DNA from: Aptenodytes patagonicus
Lineage: Eukaryota; Chordata; Aves; Sphenisciformes; Spheniscidae
Reading direction: 5' to 3'
Length of the DNA stretch: 64,000 nucleotides
NCBI RefSeq assembly: GCF_965638725.1
Contig: NC_134960.1
Location: 250,501 to 314,500, forward strand
The first letter of the stretch is position 1. Each line of letters begins with the position of its first letter. Below, piece by piece: positions 39,601 through 51,839 of the stretch. The translations under genes and the position numbers were made by a program. The notes below the pieces were generated by a model. That model saw nothing but the letters and a program-made list of their open reading frames with translations, did not search any database and was not told the DNA's origin.

Positions 39601-42600
39601 TTTTAGACTGGATGTCTTAATGCTCCTTCCCTGTTTCAATATTCTCAATTTATAGGCATTATTTAGTCTCTCCTTTGGAAGAACCTGCTATTAATTCTTG
39701 GTCCTAATACTGCTCTTTTGTAGCTGGTGTTATGGTTTAAGAAAGCGATTGCAGGAAAGCCTTCTACCTCGAGACCATCTACTAAATCATGGGAGGGAAG
39801 ATAATGGATTCTTTGCCACGGGTGGCTGTTAGAATACTACTGATTGTCATCTCTTCCTCCTCTTCTTTGGTTCTTGCTAGTTGAAGTTCCTGTCCTTGCC
39901 AGATACATGGATGAAAGAGTTCTTTCTTGCACACATTTATACAGAGCTGCAGCTGATAGAGGAGGCTCTGCAGAAGTATCAGAGTCTCATTGATGCAGGA
40001 TTTTCCAAAAGCACTTACATCATCTCTCAGATTGCAGTTGCCTACCACAATATCCGAGGTCAGTGATGCTTACTAGCTAGTAGGAATGAGCCTCTTAATG
40101 CAAAATTGGCATTTATAGTCCTTGTTCTCCCATCTGCTGTTCTTTCTTCAGATATTGATAAAGCTTTATCCATCTTTAACGAGCTAAGGAAACAAGATCC
40201 TTACAGGATAGAAAACATGGACACTTTCTCCAACTTGCTATATGTAAGGGTAAGCACTCTTTCTGTTGCCTGTCCGTAGTGATGGTATTTATCAGAGGTA
40301 CATTAAACACTGGCAAAGCAGCTGGTGCTGTCTAGCCTCTCTGAATATAGGCTTTCAGGTTCTGCTTTCTGCTTTGCAACTCCTTGAAATAGATGCAATG
40401 TATGCATTGCTAACTTCCTAGGTCTTCTTTGAAACTGTAACATGCTCCTTTTCTCATCACTTTCATTTCTTTGTTTCACTAGAGCATGAAGCCTGAGTTG
40501 AGCTACCTGGCTCACAATCTCTGTGAGATAGACAAGTATCGTGTTGAGACCTGCTGTGTAATTGGTGAGAGCCAGCTCTTTTACGTGTTCTTATTATGCT
40601 GTCTGCAGGCTGTGCGAGGAAATCTTAGAAACACTTGTGAAAATGATCAGCCAGCAAGGCTATCAAAACCACTTGGTGAATGTGGTTTCAGGCAGGCTAA
40701 AAAGCAGACCAAATGACAGAGTACCCTTTTCCCTTGTTTCTCTCTGAAAGAGCTGCTGTAATACTATCAGTGCAGAAGGGAGTTGAAGAAATCATTATGA
40801 AGGCCTGTGTAGCTGATAATCCCTTTATTTATAGTCTTGAAACTCCAATGGAAATAATAGTGTGTCAGGACCAGAAAATTAATTTGTTAGATCATGACAT
40901 AAATTTTAAGGCCAGGGGGATGGGATCTTAATTGATTGGTACAACCAGAAACGGATTGACCAGAACACTGGAGAACAGACTGGTATTAGGTCTCTGGTTT
41001 GAATCAGATCTGCCTTTAATAGGACTCTATAATTTAAGTTAGGAGGTAGTAGATAATACCTCCTCTGTCTGTTTTCTACTTCTCTCCGTTTTTGGGGGTT
41101 TTTTTATTTGGGTTTTTAAAAATTTATTTAAATATTGTGACTTTTGCTTTAGGGAATTATTATAGCTTGCGTTCCCAGCATGAAAAAGCAGCACTCTATT
41201 TCCAGAGGGCCTTGAAACTGAATCCTCGTTATCTGGGAGCATGGACGCTCATGGGACATGAGTATATGGAAATGAAGAACACATCTGCAGCTATCCAGGC
41301 TTATAGGTATCACTAATGTACTGCACAAAATGATGTTTGAGTCTGCATATGTAAGGATTGAAGTAGTATCTTCTATTTTTTGTTAGTCTTCTGCTGAATT
41401 CTGTTCCTGGTTTTGATCCTGACTGCTTTCTGACTAGTTCATCTCCTCTTCTTTGACAGACATGCAATAGAGGTGAACAAAAGGGACTACAGAGCTTGGT
41501 ATGGCTTGGGGCAAACCTATGAAATCCTCAAAATGCCATTTTACTGTCTCTATTACTACCGACGGGCCCACCAGCTCAGGTAGAGTTGAGAATGGAGCCA
41601 TGTTTATTGGTGTTCACTCTGACATGGTTGCTACTAGCTAAGGAATTTAGATGCAGGAACTAAGTTGGGGAAGGGAGAACATCAATGCTATGTGATTTGT
41701 GCAGTCTCACTATTCCAAATCCTTTTAGTTGTATTAGTTAACTATTAACAAAGGCTTTGTCAGTTAAATGCCGAGGAATGCTGGTCAGGAGTATAAGTGA
41801 TCTTTTTATGTAAGAGAGGATGACAGACACTGCCAGATGCAGTTTTTTGGTGTTGTTTTTTTTTCCCCCTCCCCTCACCCCACCCTGAGATCAGCTGTCT
41901 GTCTATTAAACTACATTTAGGAATTGCTCTTTTACAGACCAAATGATTCTCGTATGCTGGTTGCTCTAGGAGAATGCTATGAGAAACTCAATCAGTTGGT
42001 GGAAGCTAAAAAGGTAAGTGAGAACTGATGTGTGGAGTAAGACATTAAGATGTCTCCCAGGACACTAGGTGGAGTCACAGCAAAATTGTGTAGCTAGTGC
42101 TACTGGAAATGCATACGGTGTGTTGTTAGGAGCTTATTGAAACCATTTCTGTGGTGGTTACAATTGGGGAAGTTCTGCTTCAATGTAACTAGAGCAGCTT
42201 GATAAATAAAAAGAGTCATCTACAGATGATAAATGCCCCTTTGCTGGAAATCCATGTTGTTTTCTGTTTCTAACTTGCTTGCATGAGTCATGAGCTGGAG
42301 TAATTTTTGTGGTGTGCTTGACTGGCTTTCCTTCCTTGACAGTGCTATTGGAGAGCTTATGCTGTGGGAGATGTGGAGAAAATGGCATTGGTGAAACTAG
42401 CAAAGTGAGTATGTATTATCACTGAACTGTCAATATTGTGTTACATGCAACTAGCACTTTGATACCTAATGATAAAATACTAAATGTAAAACAAGTGGAA
42501 TTGCTGTTAGGTAGTATTACTTTTGGAGCTGTGTAATAACTGGTATCTTTAGGTCTGTAGTGACGGCAAATTCTGGTGTCCAGCTTTAGCTTTAAGTTTC

Positions 42601-44623
42601 CCTCAGGATAACTAGAGGGAATCATAGCATGATGTGGGTTGCAAGGGACCTCTGAATCCTGAGGTGATTTGAGCAGGCAGTGCTAGCAATTGTATTTGTT
42701 GTGTTGAAACTTAAAGCAATCCATGATGGTAGGTGACGTACAAAATTCTAGACTGATTGATTTCCTCCCCCCTCCAGTATATGGTTGTGACATTGGGAAA
42801 GGGTCTAATGTGAAATAAATGTGAACACTCTGACATCAGCACTAATTTTTGGAGGGGATAAATTAATATAAAGTGGAAAAAGTGAAGGGAAAGCAAAAGG
42901 GCAAGTGAAAGGTGAAGCTGCTGTACGAAGACTTTTGAGATGTAGTGGGGAAGGAAGGAGCACTGGAGGAAATAGCCAGTAAATAGGATGGCAAAAGTCT
43001 GTTAAAAGCTTTAAAATGTAACAGAATAAGCAAATGTCCTTGCTTTGGTTGTCACTGCTTCTAGCAGTTAGTATCTGACTGGCTCTGTTCCTGGTAATGT
43101 GAATGTTCTCAAGCTGGATCATCTCTTTTTCCATGAGGGGCAGTACATGGTGCATGTCTTGCAAATTCTGAAGGAAAAGACCTGGCTTTAGTCTAGGTCA
43201 GGTTGAGTAGGTACTTCCTCATAGACCGAGAACGGTCTTTGACAGTGCAGTCTTGTTCCAGTGCCCTGTTTTTCTCCTATTCTAGGCTGCACGAACAGCT
43301 GAATGAATCTGAACAGGCAGCTCAGTGCTATATCAAATACATCCAGGATATCTATTCCTGTGGGGTAAGATGATATCTTGGGAATAAAAGGCAAAGTAAA
43401 CATGGTGTAGACCTACCTTGGAAGGCACTCGGAGATGATGGTTTTTTACCCCCGTCACTGCAGGAGATAGTGGAGCACCTGGAGGTCAGCACTGCCTTCC
43501 GTTACCTGGCCCAATACTACTTCAAGTGTAAGCTCTGGGATGAAGCCTCAGCATGTGCTCAGAAATGCTGTGCATTCAATGATGTGAGTAGTTGCGCAAT
43601 CTTTGGTGTTTCTTTCTTAGGGGATCTATGACCTTGATCTTGGCTCTCCTCAGAGTAGAAGGAATCCTTTATTGAAGGAATGAGGGCTGTCTGACGTGCA
43701 GCCACATCCTGAGTGGTGATGTTGTATACCTGATCACTAATGCTGCTTATGATTGTCTAAAATCATGGAATATGGTGTAGATAGTAAAATTGAACCATGT
43801 CTCACTAAATAAAAGAATTTGAGGCTCCACATGGCAGTCTTAAAGACTGCTGAAAATCTTGGTGGTGAGGAGGTGGTTAAATGGTCAGACTCCCACACAC
43901 TGTGTAGTGATGGTACTCACATAACTTCTTTTTTTCTCATCTTCTGTGTGTAGACAGTGCAGAGGATATAATAGTACTTGGGTTTTGTATGTGACTCCAT
44001 ATTCTGATATGTTGTGTATCTGTAAGTGGGCAATTCTGGATTTTTAACTTCAGCCTAGAGGTAGGCACTAGCCATAAGTGCAGGGTGTTTGGCCTATCCT
44101 TAACAAAGCTGCCTGGATCTCTGGAGAACCTGAATTCAGCTTATTTGAAGCTTCTCCAATCTCCTTTTTGCTGGAATATTTAGACAGCTTCAGTGGTTGA
44201 TGGTAACACTGTCTGAAATGCCCAAGTAACATGCAAATCAGGTGAGTAAAAGGAGGAAAGACTAAAAAAAAACGTGACATACCTTAACATTTTTAAGTAG
44301 CAGAAGAAAAAAGAAACGAGGATGGTTTTTATAGCTTGCAGCCTTACAGAATGACAAACTACTATAACTTACACTGCTTACATACTGAATTTGACCCAGA
44401 AACCACCAATCCATAGATGTATTGTTTTGGTTTTTTTACAAATTGTTTTCAGACTAGAGAAGAAGGAAAGGCCCTGCTGCGGCAGATCTTACAGCTTCGC
44501 AACCAAGGAGAAACCTCATCCACAGATATTGCTGCTCCCTTTTTCCTCCCTGCGTCATTGTCAGCCAACAACACTCCCACACGTCGCGTCTCCCCACTCA
44601 ATCTGTCTTCTGTAACACCATGA
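36244..44623 (+). CDS. CDC23: Anaphase-promoting complex subunit 8 (CDC23), complete in 16 exons
   Basis: TPR scaffold subunit (APC8) of the APC/C ubiquitin ligase, which marks cyclin B and securin for degradation at mitotic exit. Exons: 36244-36371, 36455-36527, 37538-37675, 37938-37980, 38318-38423, 38520-38652, 39881-40058, 40152-40249, 40483-40564, 41153-41306, 41460-41579, 41938-42013, 42343-42404, 43286-43364, 43464-43583, 44453-44623. All borders are GT-AG and the phases join into 586 residues (human about 597). Exon 1 contains [20 protein letters not shown] after a short alanine/glycine-rich start that differs from human. Exons 3-15 encode the TPR superhelix, for example [20 protein letters not shown] and [19 protein letters not shown]. 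The C-terminal tail has conserved TP/SP sites ([18 protein letters not shown]), known as mitotic phosphorylation targets in APC/C. Near-identity to the vertebrate protein makes the call secure. Confidence 0.98.
38653..39880 (+). other. CDC23: CDC23 intron 6
   Basis: A 1.2 kb intron, among the longest in this compact gene. It holds a T-rich tract around 39000-39020 and otherwise unique sequence. No nested gene or recognisable small RNA was seen. Confidence 0.75.
42614..42690 (-). mobile_element. CDC23: Short CR1-like 3' fragment in CDC23 intron 13
   Basis: The words AATCATAGCATG..., GGGTTGCAAGGGACCTCTGA resemble the reversed 3' end of a CR1 (AATCATAGAATGGTTTGGGTTGGAAGGGACCT). Less than 80 bases are recognisable. 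Confidence 0.4.
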
Positions 44624-46173
44624 ACAATGCTGATACTTCTAACCTGTGCATTGAATGTGACATTGCAGGTGGGCCTTGCAACCACTTATTTCTTTCCAGT
44701 GAAATTTCTACATTCATTGTTGCCTTCATGTGAAAAGTAGGAGTTATTAGAGCCCACAGGTGAAGATGGATGTGCCCCGACAGGCAAAGGTGCAGCCTAT
44801 GTGAAAGTGCCTATGCTGAGATGTGAGAATCTGCTGTACTTCTCACCAAGTCATTCCAGTCAGAGGGCAGGCATGTTCCAATACACAGGACTAATCCTAA
44901 CTGAGGGATTGGGAAGAGCTTGTCTGCTTGAGTTAAAATGTGTTTGAGGTTTGATTCTGCCCTGTTACGTCTGGTCTTTACTGAACTTCTTTGGATGACC
45001 TCTTAGTGGTATCATTGCTGTCTACATCAGAAACTGTTATCTGCCTGGCTACTTACGGACTCTTGCTTGTCTTGAACTACACAGAAGATTTTCCACTAAA
45101 GCAGTAGATATAGGCACTTAGATATAGGTGCCATGTCTATGTTGAAGGACTGAGAAGCATCAGAGGAATTCCAAGTAGCCACAGGTGACAGCTGTTTGCT
45201 GATCTGACAGATACTTTGGCTTTCAGTAGAAAAGCAGCCAGTGGGATAGCACAATTAAAAAAACTAATGGTTAAGTTACTGTCCTTGGGCTTCTTTATGG
45301 TGCAGCTCTTGTGTACTGTAGCAAACGAAATTGGATGAACTGTAATGGATCATTTTGTTAAGGGTTGACACGTCTTGTGGACAGTATGGTGCAGGGGATT
45401 ACTCTGCTGCAGGGATGCTGCTTGTCCCTGTTCACACATCCAGCCAATAGTAAGGCTAAGTGTGAATTTCAAAGATGCATGCATATGCCCACGTACTACA
45501 GACATGACCATAAATGAACAGATTAACGTAAACAAGAGGACAGTGCCCTTAGATGCACTTGCTTAAAACAGAAACTGTAGAAGTGGCCTGATCCTGTTCC
45601 TACTTGCTTAAAGTTTGCTAGTGGAACATACGTATGTGCTTTCAGTGACTTACCTGAAGTACATGTTCACATTCTCTGGTCTCTCCAGTCTCTGCCCATG
45701 ACCTTAAGTCTCTTGGGTATCCATGTCTAGACCTTGGGTATCTTGTTCAGTCTCAACCCTGGACCTAGGGTATCTACAGATTTTGGGTTTTGCCTGTTTG
45801 CTGGCTAGTCCCAGTTAGGGTTGCTATCGGAACATACACGTATGTACACAGAGTAAGGAGCACAATGATACAGAAAACAGGCAGCAATAGTGTTTAATTA
45901 ATAAAAGTGTAGAACACGCTATGGTGATGAGTCATATGTCTCAGCCAGACAAAGGTTACTGACCAGCAGCCTGCTTGCATGCAGTTGGTAGCTCTTCTGC
46001 CTACCCCTACCCATCAACACTCTCATGCCCTCTCACTCCCCACCTTGTTTTCCCATGCTTGTTCCTCCCTGACCCATCTTCACCCTTCCCTTGGGGTCTG
46101 TCATCATGCCCCTAGACATCCTATGATACATTTTATGTGGTCCTGCAATCCCCTTCAGACATGTTGAAATAAA
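44624..46173 (+). other. CDC23: CDC23 3' UTR and downstream flank
   Basis: Follows the CDC23 stop. Canonical AATAAA signals first occur at 45900-45905 and 46168-46173, so the 3' UTR could be about 1.3-1.6 kb, if no variant signal is used earlier. A short direct repeat, 45617-45637 and 45823-45845, lies in this stretch. Confidence 0.4.
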
Positions 46174-49100
46174 TTTGCTCTTGCCTGTGAGACCCTTCCT
46201 GATAACCAACCATAGTCCTACTGGTTACAAAGCTCCTGGTTGAATCTCTTCAGAATTACACCTGGGTGGTTCGTTTAATGGCCCATCAACCCGTGTCTTA
46301 GAGCTCTAGTCTTGGTTATCTGCTGTCAGGCTTTATGTATCCATGTGCTTTATTTGTCAGCTGTCCTGTTCATTGTCTTGTCTTTTACATTGAATAGCTG
46401 TTAACCAGATACCCTTACACATGTATCTAGTTTGTTCACAACTTCACTGAGGTAATGAAGGATAGAGGTTAATAACATGCTGACTTTGACTTGAATTGTC
46501 TTGCTCATTGACACTTAGTGCCCTTCAGACAAAGACAGCGTTATGTTTGGGCTTCATCTGCCTGGGAAGAAAGTGATTTTGGTTTTTTTTGAGCAATGAC
46601 TTGTGAAGAACAACCAACAGTTTGGGATATCAGTTTGACCCATGACCTCAGACGACTTCAGCCAAATGTCTCGGTGCTATTCAGTTACAACTTGTAAGCT
46701 TGATACAACCCGGAGGTCTTTTTAAAAGTACTTGAGGTTTGTATACATTTTGGGTTATGAATTATGAATAACCAACTATGAATATATTCATACATTATGA
46801 ATAACCTGCAGATGTTCATGCTAAACAAGCTCCAGTTTCCTCAGGGCTATCCAATAGTGGGATCACAAACAAATTGAGTTTTGTAATTGAAGACTTCCTT
46901 AGGAGGAAGTAGTCCAAGTTTTCAACTGGATGTTTTTTAATGAAGATTGTCCAAACTGTGGTGCTTATAAAGGTCCTGCGTTAAATCCAGTATCCAGATG
47001 TCATTGTGGGAGGCTGGCTGTAAGGATTAACTGCGTTCACCAGATCTAAACAGTGGAACGGCATTGATCTGATATGATGCACCTTGCCTGCTGAGTTTCA
47101 AAGACGCTTTTATCATTGGGATGATCAGTGAAACTTGGTTTCCCTTGATGTGGAGGATACTTCTTCCAGATACACCTACTTTAAATACTCATCTGTAAAA
47201 GATGCAGTAGGGTTGAGCAGTTATGTCTAAGTTGGGTTGTGAGGACTGCAAGTTCATCGTTTTGTCCCCTCTGCCCCTAGCTTAGATAATGGCACTTAAT
47301 GCCAAGTTCAGAAACTTGTGTCTGATGAAAGTGTGCTGATTGACATGTCTGCTGTGTTATGCCAACTCTGGAAGTGCGACAATCCCTGTTGGAAATGATA
47401 CCCATCGCACAAGGTGGGAGTGATTTGTTAAGAATAAGGAGAAAACTACACATAAGTAGAGGTTACCTACTGTCTTAAAACTGAAGATGTAATGGGACCT
47501 CCTCCTTTTTTTTTATTATGGCCTATTAGTATATTTATAATTACAAGCCAGTCTACTAGCTTTCTAGTATCTTGTAATACATAAATAACGTCATATCTTG
47601 TTACAAACATCAGTGACCTATAAAAATCAGTAGTTAGTAATGACAATTGATGATTGATTCTTATGCCACATAAACAGCAAGTTCTTATCATGTAAATTAA
47701 GCAATTTATGCAGCAAAAAAATCTACTAGTTCTGTCTTTCCCTTCTGGTAAAACAAATAAGCTTTACATTTAGGATAAATAATCATTACACCTATGAGAG
47801 CATTCTAATACCTGAGGCACTGAAGAACTTTCAAACTCTTCATGTCTTCTAGGAACAATCAGTCTCATAGAGAACTAACATTGACTTCTTAATGCTTTGT
47901 GAGAGTTTGTGGGGAAAAAAATTGTTAAAATGTTCTATTTTGTTACTATATTGACATCTCTTTAAAGGAGATGCTGGTTTTTACATCAGTCACACTTACC
48001 AATTAAAATTGTGCATCATAGGGTTAAATTTTGGAAACATTGATTTCTAGACAGATATGTGTCCTCCAGTACTGACTTACACAGTCTTCCTTCTATCCTG
48101 GTTCAGTCTATTTTTATCCTGGTTCAGTCATAGTACTCCACTGTTCATTATTAGTCTCTTCCAGTCTTTCTGTACTTAACATGCTTGAAAGGACATTACT
48201 GAAATCAACAATACTGTTAATAGGTATAGCTACTTCTCTTCAAGCTATCGCCCTTTGGAGGATCACCCTGTAAAACAAACCAAAAAGACCCATTTGGTTG
48301 TTACATTTTTGGAACACTTTTCTAAAGCTTTATCTGCTATTAGTGGAACTGCTTATTCCAAGATGGGTTAAGTATTTATTCTAGGATTTCTACCTGATAC
48401 ACTGCAGGACTTGCTGTTTCCAGAATTACAGCTGGCCCTTGCCATTTCCTGGGCTGTCTACATGGGGTTTCACTGATAACCTTGATATGTTATGTGATTT
48501 TCTGCATTCCATTCTTTGCAGTTTAGGAGCTTTCCAGATATTCTACCGTTTTGAAGTTGTGGCCTAGATGGATAGCTGGATAGCTATCTCTGACATTTAT
48601 TTTATTAGCATATGTAGCCAGTGATCAGTTAATATTTTTTGCTATTATTCAGCTGTCAGTCCACCATTGCTAAAGTGTTCTTGTTTCTCAGCCAGTGACT
48701 ATTATCATGTGAGGAGACAATCTGCAATGAAGAAACAGAACAGAGAATGACCTTGGGATATACAGGAGCTGGGGCAAGATCTTTCAGCTGTCAGAACTTT
48801 TGAATGTTATGTTGACAACTCCCCTATTCTCTTCTGATTGAGTACCATAGTAACTAAAGCTTGACTGTTATTTAGGCACTTTTTCCTACATTTTAATATT
48901 CTTGCTTGCAAGCCAGTGCCCCTTTTTTGCTACTTCTGGGTATTTACTGTCTGGTTGTAGACATGGACCTGTTCCAGTGATGTGAATGTGAATTTGTCCA
49001 TATTCTGATTTATCTTTTCTCAACACTTCAGTTTGGAATCTGCCTGTCTGTACCCTCCAAATGTTGCTTCAGTGGTGCTTAGACACCTGCAACAGAAGTG

Positions 49101-51839
49101 TATTGCTGGAATCATCTGTTTCTCTCCTGTACATCCAGGCTGCTGCCAAATACAACCATTTGCTGAATCCAGAGTTAAACTATTTTTCTTGAGAAAGTAA
49201 TCTCTAAAATGCCTTTCTCTTGTTCAGAATTCTGTGCTTATTGAACACAGTTAATCTCAGGAGTTACCAATTGCACTGTATTGAATAAAAAGCAGTTCTA
49301 AAATCTCTGTTTCTTCTTTGTCAGGTGTATGATATAAGCTACATTTGTTCAGTGATTCTGGAGGTCCCCTCCAGGGCCCAGGGCTCTGGCAGTACACTAA
49401 CTGAGGCTCTTGTGTCAATAACCATTTTGGAGCAATGTGAATTCCCATTCTCCCCAACTAAAGCGCTTAATTGTAGATCACCCCCATAAATCGGAAACCA
49501 GCCTAATCAATAGCCTATGAGGGTCTTAGAGTTGGGCACTCTTACATCTGTCTGAAACAGCTTCTGCTCCTCTTTCATTTGACTGCTGCCGTTTAGTAGT
49601 TCTCAAAGGGCATTAGCGGGTGCTCCATTTCAGCATTTTTCATGTTTTCTACTCTTCATCTTATTTCAAATTGGATTCCAGTTCTTAGATTATTGCTTGC
49701 CTGATCTATTGCAATTTTACCCAAGAAACCTCTTCCCTTTTCCTTTATCTTGAGATAGTGACTTCTCTCAGTTATCCTGTTTATTCCAGGCAGCTGGCCT
49801 GTCACTAGCAAATGTGACTGCCTGGACTGGTTCACAGGCTTCTTTTCTCTTCACTGTGAGTCTTTCCCTATCCATCTGCACTGTATAAGTCTGTCCCGCT
49901 TGAATGTTTTTGCTAACTGATTTTTTCCATCACGATAATTTACTTGGCTGTGTAAGTGGGTCAAAAAATGTCATAATGTAGCTGGAACCTAGCTTGTGGC
50001 CTGTCTAAACCTTATCTTAAATATGTGTGGCTAGAGTCCAGCTATACAGTATGTTAACAGTGACTCCTATCTTGTTATGGGACTGTATAAGACCTCTGTG
50101 TTTATTCAGCTCAGGCATTTGGTGTAATATGGTATGTGTTACTGTGGCTCCTATGTATTTATTTCTTTTTCATCTTTAAAAATAACAGGGAAAAACCCAT
50201 ATCCCCTTGAGGTATTTTTACGATTCTTCTGGTGCTGAGCTTCATGTGGTAAATGAACACTGATACTTACGTCCTAATAAAGACATGCTGGATTTTCTTT
50301 GAAACTAACCAGCAATAATGAGTAAAAAAAAATTACCTGTGCTGTGGCAAATGCCAGCATAGTGGAAAACAAACTATTTCGCTAAAAGTATAAACCAGCA
50401 GGGGAGTGTGGAGGAGCATCAAACATTCCTTCTTTGGAAATACTGTGATGTTTCTCAGTGGGGAGGGAAGATCCCTCATTTCTTCCACCAGAACTCATAT
50501 GCACATCTGCTAACATGGGTCAGAGGAAGGAGTGCACTGGGCTATTTGTCCACCTCTCATTACATGACCTGTGTCCTGGGAGACATCCTGGCCCCTATCA
50601 GCCTTGCTGCTGGCAGAGAGCTCGTAGGCACGTTACTTCTGAGGCTGCTGAATATTGAAAGTTCTCTGGTACTACAGTGGTGAGCAGAGGACCTTGCAAT
50701 GATATGTTTGGAGGATGCTGACAAGAGGTGGTTGAAGGCTGCATGTGCTGAACTACGTGCACAGGTGCTGCCTAGTGCAGCCCCTCTTGCACCAGTACTA
50801 CCCACCATGCTCCCGCAGCCACTGAAGGGAGCATCCCCTGGGTGAGAAGGGACTGTAGAGGGACTGCAGTGAACCCAGGCGATGATGGTGACTGCGGTGT
50901 AGTGTGCCCTGGCCATGCCATTTTCTTGTAAGACAGTGACACTCATCTGGGGCGAGAGGGCAGGAAGCACTAGTTGACATATCATTGGTGTCAGTGTTGC
51001 AATTAAAACTGCAACTGTCTGTTTCAGAATTAGTGTCCTTATTCACCCCTATAAATTTATTACAGCCTTATCCCTATGGCTGTGGCATGATTTTAATCAA
51101 GGAAAAAGCATTTTAAAAGCCCTTTCCCATTTATCTGTAGCTTCCTGTGCTTTGTGAGACCGATCATACAGGTGGCACACCAGGAAACCTGCAGGCAATG
51201 CAAGGCAGTACCATCACAGCATTTGGCCCTCTGTACAATGCATTTGCATTGTGTGCATATAGCAGAGGGATCCCATTTTCCTAATTCTGGGCATCTCTAG
51301 AAATTACTGTGTCTTGTTTTATGCTCCTTAGCACCTGTTGAACCAGCATTTCTACAACAAATGGGTTTAAGCAGCAAAATTGGATCTTGATGTATTTTGC
51401 AAGCACTCCCATAATTATTCCATGCAAGCCTGAGGATATGAATGAGACCATTTGTAAAATTGTTGTCACCCTTTGCTCCTGGCTTGCCTTCCCTCGCACA
51501 GCAGCAAGCCTTTGTTGTTCCCTGACACCCTCTGGTCAACTAACTGGATAATTCAGTCATTATAGAGACCATGCAGTTTTGCCCCTCTTACTAGAGGCTG
51601 CAAGTGCTCTTACTTGCAGGTAGAGATGGCAAAAGGCCAGCTGGAAGAAGAAGCCCAAATATACTTAGTGAGGACAAAGTATCCAAAGACTTAACTACCA
51701 AAATCAAGGTCTTTACTGGGATAAGGGAACTGTGATTTATCAAAGAATTCTAACTGGTGGAAATACAGGAAAATGTTTATATGAATGATAAACAGAAAAG
51801 GCCTCATAAAGGTTGACTGCCAATAATTTTAAGTCCCAA
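46174..51839. other. Intergenic region downstream of CDC23
   Basis: About 5.7 kb without a recognisable gene. No kinesin motor motifs (the human neighbour here is KIF20A) were found on either strand. A GC-richer patch at about 50.4-51.0 kb gives 91- and 141-residue open frames on opposite strands with no family resemblance. AATAAA motifs occur at 49283-49288 and 50276-50281. Confidence 0.55.

Noticed and set aside
40486..40931. Frames around CDC23 exon 9 running into the next intron
   Set aside because: The conserved APC8 sequence stops at the donor after 40564 and resumes at 41153. The intervening frames do not match the protein.
45980..46300. Possible LTR-like sequence after CDC23
   Set aside because: It has AATAAA motifs and a C-rich stretch, but no clear TG...CA ends, paired copy or target duplication, so a retroviral LTR could not be supported.
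50408..50985. 91- and 141-residue open frames on opposite strands near 50.5-51 kb
   Set aside because: No motif, no splice partner and no family resemblance. Overlapping frames on both strands suggest local composition. A repeat origin is possible but not recognised.
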